Notes: generated by a model not told the origin, from the letters alone. DNA of 64,000 nucleotides from Limisphaera sp. (GCA_025057755.1 JANWVC010000003.1:310001-374000); one strand, 5' to 3'. Positions 9,156 through 20,231 are shown, counted from the first letter of the stretch. Numbers and translations are program-made.

Positions 9156-10190
9156 TTACACGCGCCGACGCCAACAAAGCCAGATCGCTGCCAGGCCGCC
9201 CAGTCCCAGAAGCGCTGGCAACCCCGGTTCTGGAATCGGCGCCACGTCCCAGTACTCAGTTCCAATGCGAATTTCGTCCACTTGGATGGAACTATATCCC
9301 ACAGTCGCGTTGAAATTGCCGCCAAACAAACGGATGATGTTGAACACGTAATCCCTATCGTTCGACGCTTGGAACTGAATCGGTGTGAGCGTCATATTGG
9401 CAGAATTGATGTCCGGTTCCACGGTGAGGTTGGCCGGATTGAGCCAAACATAGACCTTATCCGCTTGCGCGGCGTTGGTATGGGGACCAATTCCCGGGCT
9501 GTGATCAATTCGAATCACCATGAACGTTGGGGGCTGATTGGTCATTAACACTGTGGACGTGACCTGTTGCGCCGCGGCCCCGCGGTTCAAGACGGCCCAA
9601 GTATCCACGTTCCGGTTGGGATCGATTCCCGTGGTGTTCTCAGAGCCACGACCAAAGGAAAGGTGCTCATTGCCTTGTGCTGTGCTCCCCGGAGTGGCAT
9701 TGTAAAAAAACTGAAGGGCGCCGACCCCGCGACCATAGTAGGATGTCTTTCCATCTGGAGCATTGTATGTATATGGTGGCCCCACACGTAAGGCTAAGAC
9801 ACTGGCCCACGTCGTCGTGGGTGAAGAGTCCAATCCTCGGTAAAAGTCCAGATTCCGTCGAGGCGCCGCATTCCCGTTAACTCCACCGGGAAAGTTATCT
9901 CCCTCCGGCCTTCCATCGCCTGTCACCCAAACCCGATGACCCGAGGTCACAAGTACGTTTCCGAAGGCATCCGTGTAGCTGAAACTCCCTGCAACGATTG
10001 CGGAGTTTGCCACAGCATTTGCGTCCCCAAGCCATGCGGTCGAAAAACCAAAACCGCCCGACTGGCCTACCAAACTTTGACCTGGCGTATAATCAAATCC
10101 TTCATAGGCCAGCAACACGGCACGGGCTGTCGACGCTGCCGTCAGGAGAGCCGAGCAGATCAGTGAGATTCCAAGACGTTGCTGCATCAT
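9156..10190 (-). CDS. PEP-CTERM sorting-domain surface protein, unknown function
   Basis: 344 residues with a classical signal peptide (first about 24 residues, hydrophobic SLICSALLTAAS) and a C-terminal PEP-CTERM signal: PIPEPGLPALLGLGGLAAIW followed by CWRRRV, meaning the PEP motif, a hydrophobic helix and a basic tail. Such proteins are exported and then cut and anchored by an exosortase; none is in this window. The mature part is rich in Gly, Asn, Thr and Tyr and looks like an all-beta surface protein, with no enzyme motif visible. The start could be either of two consecutive ATGs. A strong hairpin follows the gene. Confidence 0.85.
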   Translation of the reverse strand: MMQQRLGISLICSALLTAASTARAVLLAYEGFDYTPGQSLVGQSGGFGFSTAWLGDANAVANSAIVAGSFSYTDAFGNVLVTSGHRVWVTGDGRPEGDNFPGGVNGNAAPRRNLDFYRGLDSSPTTTWASVLALRVGPPYTYNAPDGKTSYYGRGVGALQFFYNATPGSTAQGNEHLSFGRGSENTTGIDPNRNVDTWAVLNRGAAAQQVTSTVLMTNQPPTFMVIRIDHSPGIGPHTNAAQADKVYVWLNPANLTVEPDINSANMTLTPIQFQASNDRDYVFNIIRLFGGNFNATVGYSSIQVDEIRIGTEYWDVAPIPEPGLPALLGLGGLAAIWLCWRRRV

Positions 10191-12174
10191 GGCTGCAATC
10201 GGAGGATTCAGGGTTTGCGCACGGTGCGTTTGTTCACGTCAGTTCCAAACGTCTACAATTCCTCTAACAGCGTTTGTCATTAAATCAAATGTCATTCCTG
10301 ATAAAACGATTGCCAGAAGTGACAAACAGATGCCGGCCGGCGGCTGGCATCTTTAAAGAGGATGATGCACACGGGTTAGAGAGTCGTCTTGACCCAATTT
10401 TGCCCCCTGCTTGCGAAGGAACCATCCAAGGGATAACTGGATGCAACGGAGTACCGGGCGTAAGGTCGAGCTATGAAGCACCGGTGAGCCAGCTCTTGAA
10501 CGGCCTCCTGCCAGCTCGGGCCATCTTCAATGTCACGTTTATGGGTCGCCTGGTGGATTCAGTGCCACAATCACCGGGCCACCCGTTCCAGAACGCGCCC
10601 AAACAGAGATCAATCGGTGGGAAGCCGGAGGAGCTTTTCCGCCCTTGTGAGCCAGTTGAGTTGCTAATCGCCAGAACCGGGGCCGGCAAACCGGGCGAAA
10701 TGTTTGAGAATCTAAAAGGCGTTTGGATTGGCAAACCTCGCCTCCAGAGAGGTCGTGATCCACGCACAACCCGCCGTCCTTAGAGTGTCAGTGCGGGTCG
10801 GTGCCCAATCACCACTGCCAGGAAGTCGCTTTCGCCACGGTCAGGTCCGCGGGGACGACCCCGACTAGACGCAAGGCCGATGTCATGTCCGGGTCCCGCC
10901 CCGGCCCCTGCCATTAGCCTTGCTCATTCCGCCCCGAGATACAGTACTTGCTCATCCTCAGGCGCAATCCGGTGTGCTTCCTCTAGAGTCGCTGGTCCAG
11001 TCAACGGCGGATTTCCACCAAGCCTTGGCGATCGCCCCTGATGTGGTATCCATGGGCACTAAACCAAAGAGGCCATCCGGGGTCGCTGAAGTATGGAATT
11101 CGGCTGATCTCCCTATAATTCCCGCAGGTGATCCGAACTCGAGGGTACTCCAGGGATAGGATCCCGTAGCTGCTCATAAGTAGCAGCCTCAGCCATGGGG
11201 AGTTGCGTTCGCACCCGGCGTCGGCCCCGGCCTCATCCAACACGGGAACCAACTGCCGGATCTGCTTGTGGGCCCAGGGACAACCTTCCTGACCATTGCG
11301 GCGCGCCCATCGCTTGGAGGGTTGCTGATCAGGATCAAAAAGTAGCAAACGCGCACCTCGGCTAAGAAGTCCCCAATGGCGCCCTCTCACTCAGGGGCCA
11401 GATCGCCATGTACCCGCCTATCTTCCCAAGCACGACCATTTCGTGTGAAGTGGACCGGTGGGCTGTTGACGAGGGCGACGAAGGTTCAACGCCGTAGCAG
11501 CGGGCTGCTGTTGAAACACCATGATGGGCCAAACTGTTGGGACCCATCCCAATTGCCGCGGTCGTTTTGACAACGCTTTGTCTGTCGCCGAACCTCAGGA
11601 GGCCTGCTCCCTGCGCCCTACTCGGCACTGCCGGTACCGATGCTCGAAGGCAGACAGCGAGCCAATGCCCCGCAGCTGACCCGAGGAATCGAACTTGCGG
11701 CCGAACAATCACTCCGCTGCCCACTCTCGCGCAGTGTCCGGCCACCATCCTGCAGATTGCCTCGCTGAAACATCCGAGGCGCCAAAACCTTGGGTCCTTC
11801 CTGGAAACGATCCCCTAAGTCAACCAGCTATATCTCCCCAAGGTCCCCTCAAACGGAGAATTCGCCTCGCAAATCATTCCAGCGTTTTGACAAAAGATGG
11901 CAAGGGCCGATCGGCCAGCGCAGGATGATCCGCCTTGGGCGGCCAGTGTGCATCCTTGAAAAGGCCCTTCAGGCAAAGGACCTGCACTGGCTCCACATGG
12001 AAGAGTTGGGACAGCCGGTTTATTCAGGTGTGGACGGGCATCGGAAATGTCCGCCGCGTGACCAAAATCAATGATGGGGTGCCCGCGCACCATTAAATGT
12101 GTAGTCGTTGGGTCAGCCCGAAGCAAATGTTCGCAGGCGTTGCGATCTGGTCAGCTTCTCAGTAGCTTCCCTGC
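10191..12174. other. 2-kb gene-poor stretch
   Basis: Nearly 2 kb between the PEP-CTERM gene and the GH95 gene. Open frames of 60-170 codons exist in several phases (for example 10274-10783 plus, 11001-11390 minus, 11362-11748 minus), but none begins with a recognisable domain, none has a ribosome binding site, and residue composition is biased as in shadow frames. I see no tRNA, rRNA, transposase motif or terminal inverted repeats. It may be decayed coding sequence or a long regulatory region. Confidence 0.35.
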
Positions 12175-14952
12175 ATGCACCGTCGGTCTCCATTGTGGCT
12201 TTCGTGCCTTCAATCCCTGAGCTGCGTGTTGATCGGCCTCTCGGACATAGGGTTGGCTGAGCCGCATCACATGATCCGCTTTGATCGCCCTGCCGAGCAG
12301 TGGGTGGAAGCGTTGCCTGTCGGCAACGGTAAACTCGGCGCGATGATCTTCGGCGGCATCAGACGAGAGCGCATACAATTGAACGAGGATTCCATCTGGG
12401 CGGGTCCTCCAGTGCCGGAGAACGCTGATGATCTCGGCCCCAAGCTGGCAGACATTCGCAAGCTGTTTTTCGAAGGCCGCAATGCCGAGGGCGAGGAGCG
12501 CGTTGCTCGTGAAATCCTCGTACCGGAGATCAATCCCCGCTCTTACCAGACGTTGGGCGATCTTTGGATTGAACATTTGGAAGCCGGCGAAACCTTTTTC
12601 CCGATGCATTTGACTGCCTGGCGTCGCTCGCCGGAAAACGCGCCCTTGGAGGCTGCGATACATCAGCCGGGATTCTCTTCCGCCAAGTGGCACCCGGCGG
12701 AACGGTTCGAGCAGCGGCACGTGCCGGCCCATCGAACGATTCTTTTTCGAACGGAGTTCCATCTTACAGCCGAACAATTGCGTGCGATTCGGAGCCCCCT
12801 CGTTTTGGCCCTGGACCCGATTGATGATCAGAGCGTGGTGTATTTGAACGGCTCGGAAATCGGTCGGACCACCCGCTGGAACCGGCCGTATCAGATCCAT
12901 CTTCCGTCTCTCTCTGCTGGCACCCACGTATTGGTGGTTCAAGTCACCAACACGGGTGGGCCCGGCCATTTCGCGCGGCAGGTGCGCCTGGAGGCCGCGG
13001 AGGCCATTGAACCTGGCTACGACCGGTGGTTGGACCTGCAAACTGCTGTGGTCACCACGCACTACACGTGGAAAAGCAACGCGTTTGTCCGTGAAGCATT
13101 TGCGTCGGCGCCTGATCAGGTGCTCGCCATCCGAATCTCTTCGCGCCAGCCGCGCCAGTTAAATGTAAGAATCCGACTGGACCGGCCTGCCGATTACACC
13201 ACAAAAGTACGGGGTGCCCGGATGTTGGCCATGGAAGGCCGGGCCCAGCACAACGGCCGGCATATGGGCGTGCGCTGGGTCGCTCTGTTACGAGTTCAAC
13301 CTGAGGGCGGTTCCGTACGGCCTGAAGGTTCCTCGCTAGTGGTGCGGCGCGCTGACGCAGCGCGGCTGCTCTTAGCTGCTGCCACGGACTATCACTTTGA
13401 TGATCCCCAGCGGCCTTTGACACAAGATTTGTATGCAGTGTGTCGGGCCCGAGTCGAGCGTGCCGCAGCCCGACCCTGGACTGAACTGAAAGCCCGCGCC
13501 GTTGAGGAGCATCGGTCATGGTTCGACCGCTGCAGCCTGGAGCTTGGAACCACTCCGGTCGACCGGCTCCGTATGCCAACTCCGGCCCGTTTGGAAAAAT
13601 TTCGGAAGGATCCGGAAGATCCCGACCTGATTGAGACGTATTTCCAGTTCGGTCGCTACCTGCTGATTGCCAGTTCGCGCCCCGGCTCGCTACCAGCCAA
13701 CTTGCAGGGATTGTGGAACGAACATCTGACGGCGCCTTGGAACGCAGATTACCATATCAACATCAACTTGCAAATGAACTATTGGCCGGCAGAAGTAACC
13801 GGCTTGTCAGAGTTGACCGAGCCATTCTTCCGGTTGCTTCAAGGTCTGCGCCGAAGCGGTGGCCAACTGGCGCGGAAACTGGGCTGCCGCGGCTTTGCTG
13901 CTTCACACACCACGGACGCCTGGATGTGGGCGGCATTGATCGGCTCCCCGGGGTACGGCATGTGGCCGCTCGGCGCCGCCTGGTGCACGGCGCACGCGAT
14001 GGAGCATTACCGATTCACGGGCGATCGCCAGTTTCTCGAAAAAGTCGGTTATCCGTTACTCCGTGAGTCTGCAGCCTTCCTGTTGGACTGGTTGGTAGAG
14101 GACCCCCAAACGGGGCAACTGGTTTCCGGACCGACTACCTCTCCCGAGAACACCTATCTCTACCGAGGCCGACGTCTGACTCTGGCCATGGGCAACGCCA
14201 TGGACCAGATGATCATCCGGGAGAACTTTGAGAATCTCCTTGAAGCCGCCGCTGTGCTTCAAAAGCAAGATTCAATTTTGGAAGAAGTCCGGCTCGCTCT
14301 GCCGCGCCTGGCATCGCCCAAGGTCGGCCCCGATGGCCGGCTCCTCGAATGGGGTCAACCTTACGAAGAGGCCGAACCCGGACATCGCCACATTTCCCAT
14401 CTTTATGGACTGCATCCCGGAAACCTCATCAATCCGTGGGATACACCGGAGCTTGTTCCTGCAGCGCGCAAGGTGCTTGAAGAGCGACTGCGGCACGGAG
14501 GGGGTCACACAGGTTGGAGCCGTGCCTGGATCATCAATTTCTATGCGCGCTTGCAAGATGGCCAAAAAGCTTGGGAAAATCTTTGTGCCCTGTTGCGACA
14601 GTCCACCCTGCCCAACCTGTTCGATACACACCCACCCTTCCAGATCGATGGCAACTTTGGCGGCTGCGCCGGCATTGCCGAAATGTTGCTCCAAAGCCAT
14701 GATCGGCAAGGGACGCTGCGCCTGCTACCGGCCTTACCCCCGGCCTGGCCTCATGGTGAAGTCCGCGGGCTTCGAGCTCGCGGCGGATTCGTGGTGGACG
14801 TCCGTTGGCAACACGGACGACCGGAATACGTGCGGATTCAATCTTTGCTAGGGCGCACATGCCGTGTGGCATGGCAGGACCAGATGGCAGAATGGCCGAC
14901 GCACCCAGGCGAGATTTTGGAACTGGATGGACAACTCAACCGGTTACGATGA
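12175..14952 (+). CDS. GH95-family alpha-L-fucosidase/galactosidase with an inserted jelly-roll domain
   Basis: 925 residues with a signal peptide at about 1-28, so exported. GH95 enzymes are inverting alpha-1,2-L-fucosidases or alpha-L-galactosidases acting on xyloglucan, mucin-like or algal glycans. The N-terminal domain begins [20 protein letters not shown] and contains [15 protein letters not shown]. The (alpha/alpha)6 catalytic domain shows [31 protein letters not shown] with the two Asn that position water, a TSPENTY segment carrying the likely acid Glu, and [20 protein letters not shown] carrying the catalytic Asp. Between [12 protein letters not shown] and [12 protein letters not shown] an extra block of about 150 residues (134-283) resembles a galactose-binding jelly roll, with [14 protein letters not shown] and [14 protein letters not shown]. 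The gene stands alone, with the S9 peptidase next on the same strand. Confidence 0.93.
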   Translation: MHRRSPLWLSCLQSLSCVLIGLSDIGLAEPHHMIRFDRPAEQWVEALPVGNGKLGAMIFGGIRRERIQLNEDSIWAGPPVPENADDLGPKLADIRKLFFEGRNAEGEERVAREILVPEINPRSYQTLGDLWIEHLEAGETFFPMHLTAWRRSPENAPLEAAIHQPGFSSAKWHPAERFEQRHVPAHRTILFRTEFHLTAEQLRAIRSPLVLALDPIDDQSVVYLNGSEIGRTTRWNRPYQIHLPSLSAGTHVLVVQVTNTGGPGHFARQVRLEAAEAIEPGYDRWLDLQTAVVTTHYTWKSNAFVREAFASAPDQVLAIRISSRQPRQLNVRIRLDRPADYTTKVRGARMLAMEGRAQHNGRHMGVRWVALLRVQPEGGSVRPEGSSLVVRRADAARLLLAAATDYHFDDPQRPLTQDLYAVCRARVERAAARPWTELKARAVEEHRSWFDRCSLELGTTPVDRLRMPTPARLEKFRKDPEDPDLIETYFQFGRYLLIASSRPGSLPANLQGLWNEHLTAPWNADYHININLQMNYWPAEVTGLSELTEPFFRLLQGLRRSGGQLARKLGCRGFAASHTTDAWMWAALIGSPGYGMWPLGAAWCTAHAMEHYRFTGDRQFLEKVGYPLLRESAAFLLDWLVEDPQTGQLVSGPTTSPENTYLYRGRRLTLAMGNAMDQMIIRENFENLLEAAAVLQKQDSILEEVRLALPRLASPKVGPDGRLLEWGQPYEEAEPGHRHISHLYGLHPGNLINPWDTPELVPAARKVLEERLRHGGGHTGWSRAWIINFYARLQDGQKAWENLCALLRQSTLPNLFDTHPPFQIDGNFGGCAGIAEMLLQSHDRQGTLRLLPALPPAWPHGEVRGLRARGGFVVDVRWQHGRPEYVRIQSLLGRTCRVAWQDQMAEWPTHPGEILELDGQLNRLR

Positions 14953-15202
14953 TTCACGCGCTGTGAAGCGCAACCACAAACCGAGATTCAGGATCGCAAC
15001 CAAGGTTTGAGCCGGCTCCTTTCTCCATCGGGAAGTCTCCGGATGGCTCCGGCAATGAAACGGCCATCATCCAAAACGATGGCCCGGATTCCGCCACCTC
15101 GGGTTGCAAGGACGCCAACACTGATCCATGGGAACCGGTCAGAACCAGCGCAGGCCAACAGTGTGCCCAAGCTCGGTCGGCCTTGCACAAGCATGGTGGC
15201 GC

Positions 15203-17284
15203 ATGAACGATAGGTCTATGTTTACGCGGATCCTTGTTAGCTTGCTCGCTCTCGGTGTTTGGCGGCCACTGGCTGTTTGCGGCGAGTCATCCTTGGCCGC
15301 TCTGCCCGGTCTGAGCATTCGTGATGTGGCCTCACTCCGTTCCGTCACGGCTGCAGCCGTCTCGCCGAACGGTCGGCACGTGGCCTTCTTGCGGCAGGTC
15401 CCACGCGATTTGGAAAATGAACCTGACGGCCCAGCATGGAGCGAGCTCTGGGTTTTAGACACCGATTCCGGGCGGGAGCGACCCTTTATCACCGGACAGG
15501 TTGAAATCACCCAGATCAACTGGACGCCGGACAGTCAGCAAATCGCTTTTTTAGCCAAGCGAGGTCAGGACAAGCATCGGTCTCTTTACATGATCGCCAT
15601 CGACGGCGGAGAAGCCCGGAAAGCGCTGGAGCTCGGTGCAGACATACAAAGCTATGCGATTGCTCCGGACGGTCGTCGTGTGGTTGTGGTGGCGCCGGAA
15701 CCGGAGCGGCCTGACCGCAAAAAACAGAAAGACAAGGGATTCAACCAAGAGGTGTTCGAAGAAGACTGGTCGGATCAAAAGCTCTGGGTGCTGACCTTGT
15801 TTGAAAAGAGCCGAGAGCCTCAACCGCTACCCTTGCAGGGCCATGTGCACCGCGTGGAGTGGCGTCCCGGATACGACCATCTGGCAGTGAGTTTGTCACC
15901 GTCACCCTCCGTCGATGATGCTTACGTCCGGCAACGCCTTCGAATTGTGCATGCCAATACCGGGGAAATCCTTCTCAAGGTCGAGAATCCCGGGAAACTA
16001 AAGCTCTTCCGTTGGAGTCCGGATGGTCAGCGGCTGGTGATGATTTGTGCCGCAGACGTCCATGATCCTTCGCCGGGGCGGCTCATGCAGGTTGACCTCC
16101 TAGATGGATCCCTAACCGATCTCATGCCGAACCACCCAGGCCAGATCGAGGATTGCGCGTGGGCCGCTCCACACCGTCTCATCGCAACCAGCAGTGAAGG
16201 CGTCTTTTCCGTGGTGTACCAACTCCGTTTCGACACCGCGCCGATACAATGCCAGAGGCTGTTCGGCCCGGACGGGCCGGTGTTGGATTCACCCTCCAGC
16301 GACGACGAGGGTAACGTCGTGGCATTCCTTGGCCAAAGTCCCCTCCATCCAAGTGAGCTCTTTCTGCTCCGCCCCGGACAACGCGAACCCCGTCGGGTCA
16401 CCGAAAGCAACCCTTGGCTCGTCCAACGTCGGTTGGCCCGGCAGGAGTTGATCCGCCACAAGGCTCGAGACGGTCTAGAACTGGAGGGCATTCTGATTCG
16501 ACGCCTCGGGGATGACGGTCGGCCCGGTCCTGTAATCCTGTCGGTCCATGGTGGACCTGAAGCCCACGTCCGCCATGGTTGGCTCACCACCTACAGCCTT
16601 CCGGGCCAGGTCGCTGCGGCCCGAGGCATGGCTGTCTTTTACCCGAACTATCGTGGCAGCACCGGCCGGGGCGTGGCCTTTTCCAAACTAGGTCAGGGCG
16701 ATGCAGCAGGCCGGGAGTTTGACGACTTGGTTGACGCTGTGGATCACTTGATCGCCATCGGTGTAGCCGACTCCAATCGTGTGGGAGTGACAGGTGGGTC
16801 TTACGGCGGATATGCCACGGCTTGGTGCGCCACCCGCTATTCGCACCGGTTTGCTGCCGGGGTGATGTTTGTAGGCATCAGCGATAAAATCTCCAAGGTG
16901 GGCACCACGGACATTCCGGACGAAGAGTACTACGTACACGCCTTGCAACGACCGTGGGAGCAATGGCAGTTCCTGTTGGAGCGCAGCCCAATTTATCATG
17001 CCGGTCACTGCCGCACCCCCTTGCTCATCCTCCATGGCAAAGACGACCCTCGAGTACATGTGAGCCAGTCGCTTGAAATGTACCGTCACTTGAAACTTCG
17101 CAGTCAGGCGCCCGTGAGGCTGATTTTGTATCCCGGGGAAGGTCACGGCAATCGCCGCGCTGCAGCCCGGTACGATTATCACATGCGCATGGTGGAATGG
17201 TTTGAACACTACCTAATGGGTCCCGGCGGTTCACCCCCCGCTTGGAAGCTAGATTACGGCCTCAAACTCGAATCCGGGGACTAA
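15203..17284 (+). CDS. S9-family serine peptidase (prolyl oligopeptidase / acylaminoacyl-peptidase type)
   Basis: From the ATG at 15203 the protein has about 693 residues. A signal peptide (MFTRILVSLLALGVWRPLAV) lies just inside, so the ATG at 15218 is an equally good start and a reading from 15128 would bury the signal. The first 400 residues form a WD40/PD40-like propeller (repeats of SPNGRHVAFL, TPDSQQIAFL, SPDGQRLVMI). The C-terminal alpha/beta hydrolase has VHGGPEAHVRHGW, the nucleophile Ser in GGSYGGYAT, Asp in HGKDDPRVH and His in YPGEGHGNR, a complete triad. It should cleave short peptides in the periplasm. It follows GH95 with a gap of about 250 bases. Confidence 0.92.
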   Translation: MNDRSMFTRILVSLLALGVWRPLAVCGESSLAALPGLSIRDVASLRSVTAAAVSPNGRHVAFLRQVPRDLENEPDGPAWSELWVLDTDSGRERPFITGQVEITQINWTPDSQQIAFLAKRGQDKHRSLYMIAIDGGEARKALELGADIQSYAIAPDGRRVVVVAPEPERPDRKKQKDKGFNQEVFEEDWSDQKLWVLTLFEKSREPQPLPLQGHVHRVEWRPGYDHLAVSLSPSPSVDDAYVRQRLRIVHANTGEILLKVENPGKLKLFRWSPDGQRLVMICAADVHDPSPGRLMQVDLLDGSLTDLMPNHPGQIEDCAWAAPHRLIATSSEGVFSVVYQLRFDTAPIQCQRLFGPDGPVLDSPSSDDEGNVVAFLGQSPLHPSELFLLRPGQREPRRVTESNPWLVQRRLARQELIRHKARDGLELEGILIRRLGDDGRPGPVILSVHGGPEAHVRHGWLTTYSLPGQVAAARGMAVFYPNYRGSTGRGVAFSKLGQGDAAGREFDDLVDAVDHLIAIGVADSNRVGVTGGSYGGYATAWCATRYSHRFAAGVMFVGISDKISKVGTTDIPDEEYYVHALQRPWEQWQFLLERSPIYHAGHCRTPLLILHGKDDPRVHVSQSLEMYRHLKLRSQAPVRLILYPGEGHGNRRAAARYDYHMRMVEWFEHYLMGPGGSPPAWKLDYGLKLESGD

Positions 17285-17500
17285 GGGTCCGGTCCGCTCG
17301 GCACCGAGCTCTTCAGCCGGGAGGCTGTTCAAGCCACGCGAATCTATTTGCGCCCTGCACTTGGCATCCCTCTTGCATGAACTGGACAGAGTCGTGGGAT
17401 CAGCCAGATTGTTTGCGGGAACATATGCTCGCGATTAATCACAGCGCATTGCAGGGAGTACGGCAACCGGCAAGCCACCTCCTGCATAGCAACGGGTGCC

Positions 17501-19315
17501 ATGGCTGATGTATTTGCCCAAAGCACCCTCGAGCAGATCCGTGCCGCCAATGACATTGTGGAGGTCATTGGCTCATACCTGCCGCTGAAACGGCGCGGTG
17601 CGAACTTTTTGGCTCTGTGCCCTTTTCACAAGGAAAAGACCCCTAGTTTTCATGTGCATCCTCAACGGCAGATCTTTCACTGCTTCGGGTGTCACAAGGG
17701 AGGAGACGTCTTCACCTTTGTACAAGAGTACGAAAGCGTCAGCTTTCCCGAAGCTGTGCGTCGGCTGGCGGAGCGCGCTGGAATCCCCCTGGCTTGGGAC
17801 ACCGATCCCCGGAACCGGGCCAAACGCGAGCTGAAGGAACGGCTCTTCGATCTAATGGAGCAAATCACCCGCCGCTGGCAAAATGTGCTAGTACGAGAAC
17901 CTGCCGGACAAGCCGCTCGCGAGTATCTGGCCCGCCGGGGCGTTTCCGCGGAAGCCATCCGGCTATTCCGACTTGGTGCAGCACCCGACGCCTGGGAGGA
18001 TACCGTCAACTGGGCTCGGAACAAAGGCTACGACTTGGAGTTGGTCGAGCAGGCTGGTTTGATCATCCGACGGGACGATGGCAGCGGCTACTACGACCGG
18101 TTTCGAGGTCGTCTGATCTTTCCCATCTGCGACGAGCAGGGCCGGGTGATCGCCTTCAGCGGCCGCGTGCTGGTCTCCGAAACGCAGACTGCCAAATATG
18201 TAAATTCCCCCGAAACACCCCTGTTTCGCAAAGGCCGGATTTTTTATGGCTTGGACAAAACGAAACGGGCCATCTTGGATGCGGGTCATGCGGTCATCTG
18301 CGAGGGCCAGCTTGATCTAATTGCATGTTACGAGGCAGGCGTGCGCAACGTGGTGGCTCCGCTGGGCACCGCCTTCACTTTGGACCACGCGCTGATTCTG
18401 CGGCGGTATGTGCCAGAAGTGATCCTGTGTTTTGATTCAGACGAGGCCGGTCAGAATGCCATGGCGCGCGCCGTGGAAATACTGCTGGAAGCTGGTCTGG
18501 TGGTTCGTGCAGCCGTGGTTCCGCCCCCGGACGATCCCGACAGCTACATCCGCGCTCACGGTCCTGAGCCGTTTCGCCGTCTCATCCAAGGGGCTGAGGA
18601 TTTCTTTCAATATTTTCTGAAACGCCAGTGCCGCGTACATGATGTCAACACGGATCGCGGACGGCTCAGCATCTTGCGCGAGATGGGTCAATTGGTCCTA
18701 AAGACCCAGAACGACATGCTGATCGAAACACACGCTCGTCTTACGGCAATGGTGCTCGGAGTCAGTCCCCAAGCTGTCCTGACCGAATTTCGGAAAATGG
18801 CTGCTTCAGCCGAGGCCCATGCACAACGCGGCATTTCCGATGCTCCTGCCTCCCCGGCCCCATTCTCTGCACCCGCACCTTTGGAGGAATGGCTTCTCCG
18901 TTTGGTGCTGCAACATGCGACCTTCATCCCATGGCTTGAAAAGAACCTGTCGCTGGATTGGCTCCAACACGAAGGTACGCGCCGCATTGTCCAAATGTGC
19001 ATGCACTTACATCGCGAGGGACGCCCCCTTGGTCCAACCGACCTGATGCAAGCGTTGCCCGAGCCAAACCTTCAATCGCTGATCAGCGCCTACGCGGTCG
19101 AAGACAGGCCCATCCCTCATCCACACCAACAGATTCGGGACGTGGTCCAGCGTCTGCGCAATGCGCACCTGGACCGAAGGATCCAGGCCTGCGCCACACG
19201 GATTGGCCACGCCCAACTGACAGAGGAAGAGCGCATCGCGCTGCTCCAGGAAATCCAAGTTTGCCGCAACGAAAAACGCGCAGAGCTGCCGCTGCCGGAA
19301 GGTTGGACTGGTTAA
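17501..19315 (+). CDS. dnaG: DNA primase DnaG
   Basis: 604 residues, normal for bacterial primase, which makes RNA primers at the replication fork. The zinc-binding domain at residues 40-64 has Cys40, His43, Cys61 and Cys64 (ALCPFHKEKTPSFHVH, then FHCFGCHKGG). The RNA polymerase-like core and TOPRIM domain follow: GRLIFPICDEQGRVIAFSGR, then CEGQLDLIACYEAGV with the metal-binding Glu, APLGTAFT, and CFDSDEAGQNA with the Asp pair. The usual EGYMD motif reads EGQLD here, a mild variation. The C-terminal helicase-interaction region is divergent, as usual. The start ATG lies 200 bases after the peptidase gene; rpoD does not follow. Confidence 0.96.
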   Translation: MADVFAQSTLEQIRAANDIVEVIGSYLPLKRRGANFLALCPFHKEKTPSFHVHPQRQIFHCFGCHKGGDVFTFVQEYESVSFPEAVRRLAERAGIPLAWDTDPRNRAKRELKERLFDLMEQITRRWQNVLVREPAGQAAREYLARRGVSAEAIRLFRLGAAPDAWEDTVNWARNKGYDLELVEQAGLIIRRDDGSGYYDRFRGRLIFPICDEQGRVIAFSGRVLVSETQTAKYVNSPETPLFRKGRIFYGLDKTKRAILDAGHAVICEGQLDLIACYEAGVRNVVAPLGTAFTLDHALILRRYVPEVILCFDSDEAGQNAMARAVEILLEAGLVVRAAVVPPPDDPDSYIRAHGPEPFRRLIQGAEDFFQYFLKRQCRVHDVNTDRGRLSILREMGQLVLKTQNDMLIETHARLTAMVLGVSPQAVLTEFRKMAASAEAHAQRGISDAPASPAPFSAPAPLEEWLLRLVLQHATFIPWLEKNLSLDWLQHEGTRRIVQMCMHLHREGRPLGPTDLMQALPEPNLQSLISAYAVEDRPIPHPHQQIRDVVQRLRNAHLDRRIQACATRIGHAQLTEEERIALLQEIQVCRNEKRAELPLPEGWTG

Positions 19316-19358
19316 AAGAGGCCAGCACTTTGGGGCCAGTTGTAACCAGGCCGCCCGT

Positions 19359-20231
19359 TCAAACCCCTGAACAAAACTGCGGATGCCCACGCAACGCTTC
19401 CCATATCCTATCCGCAGACCATGGGAGCAAGGGATCCCCCCAATGCGGTGGCCACTTGGACAAGACCTGTTGCATCCGTTCGAGCCAGCGTCCATCCAGA
19501 GGGCGATCCAACCATGTCAACTCACTCGCGGCCACTGTCGTTTCCTCCTTGCCTTCGACCGGTCGGCCATGCCCTACAAACCACCCGGCCAACAACATGG
19601 CTGTGCGAACCCGGTTGCTGCGAGAGTAAGTCGTCAAGACACAGGGATGCTCGGGCTCCAGTCGCTCTCGCAATTGTTGAAAAACATCCAAGGTCCAAAG
19701 AGCAGGATCGCGCCGTGGCGAAAAAGGGTCGTACGCGACTCCATCCGGCCCCGGGCCCCTACAATCTCGATTGCCCAAGAACGTTCGGAAGTCTCCCTCC
19801 ACAAACACCCAATCCACCTGGGCGTTCCCGATCCGACCTCGATACCTGCCCGAGCCCAGAAATTCGTCCAGCAAAGATTCGAAGCCCGCCAGGTAACCGA
19901 GTGCCTCAGCGTGCACTCGCGCGAACCGCAACGCTGTCAGACTGACATCAAAGCTCCATAGACAAAGCCGGACAGCCTGGCTCGAAGCCGCTCGTAAAAT
20001 GGCCAACGCATTGGCAGCCCCACCCAATCCCACGTCCCATATCACGACTGGCCTGTGCCGGATACGTTTAAACAAGCGCGGCAACTGCAATTGCTCCACG
20101 TGGAGTTGCCAAGCCTCGTTTTCGGGCCCTGCGCCGGGATGCATCACTTCGCCAAGCCGGCAGTCTCGAAGTGCCCATACCCCCGCCGATACCTGCACCA
20201 GCTCAAAAAACCCATTCTGCTCAAAGCTCAT
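19359..20231 (-). CDS. MnmC-like tRNA 5-methylaminomethyl-2-thiouridine methyltransferase domain protein
   Basis: 290 residues resembling the stand-alone methyltransferase half of MnmC (DUF752), which methylates the aminomethyl group of U34 in certain tRNAs using S-adenosylmethionine. Visible features are the Rossmann glycine loop VIWDVGLGGAANALAIL near residue 62, a typical middle region with SFDVSLTALRFARVHAEALG, and the family motif DGVAYDPFSPRRDPALWTLD near residue 165, followed by FQQL and the LTTYSRSNRVRTAMLLAG segment. The FAD-dependent oxidase half of E. coli MnmC is absent, as in many bacteria. The gene faces dnaG and is followed upstream by tRNA-Ala on the same strand. The exact substrate is inferred. 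Confidence 0.75.
   Translation of the reverse strand: MSFEQNGFFELVQVSAGVWALRDCRLGEVMHPGAGPENEAWQLHVEQLQLPRLFKRIRHRPVVIWDVGLGGAANALAILRAASSQAVRLCLWSFDVSLTALRFARVHAEALGYLAGFESLLDEFLGSGRYRGRIGNAQVDWVFVEGDFRTFLGNRDCRGPGPDGVAYDPFSPRRDPALWTLDVFQQLRERLEPEHPCVLTTYSRSNRVRTAMLLAGWFVGHGRPVEGKEETTVAASELTWLDRPLDGRWLERMQQVLSKWPPHWGDPLLPWSADRIWEALRGHPQFCSGV

Noticed and set aside
12151..13062. 303-codon minus-strand frame antisense to GH95
   Set aside because: Shadow of the GH95 gene on the other strand; no domain, no start signal, composition typical of an antisense frame.
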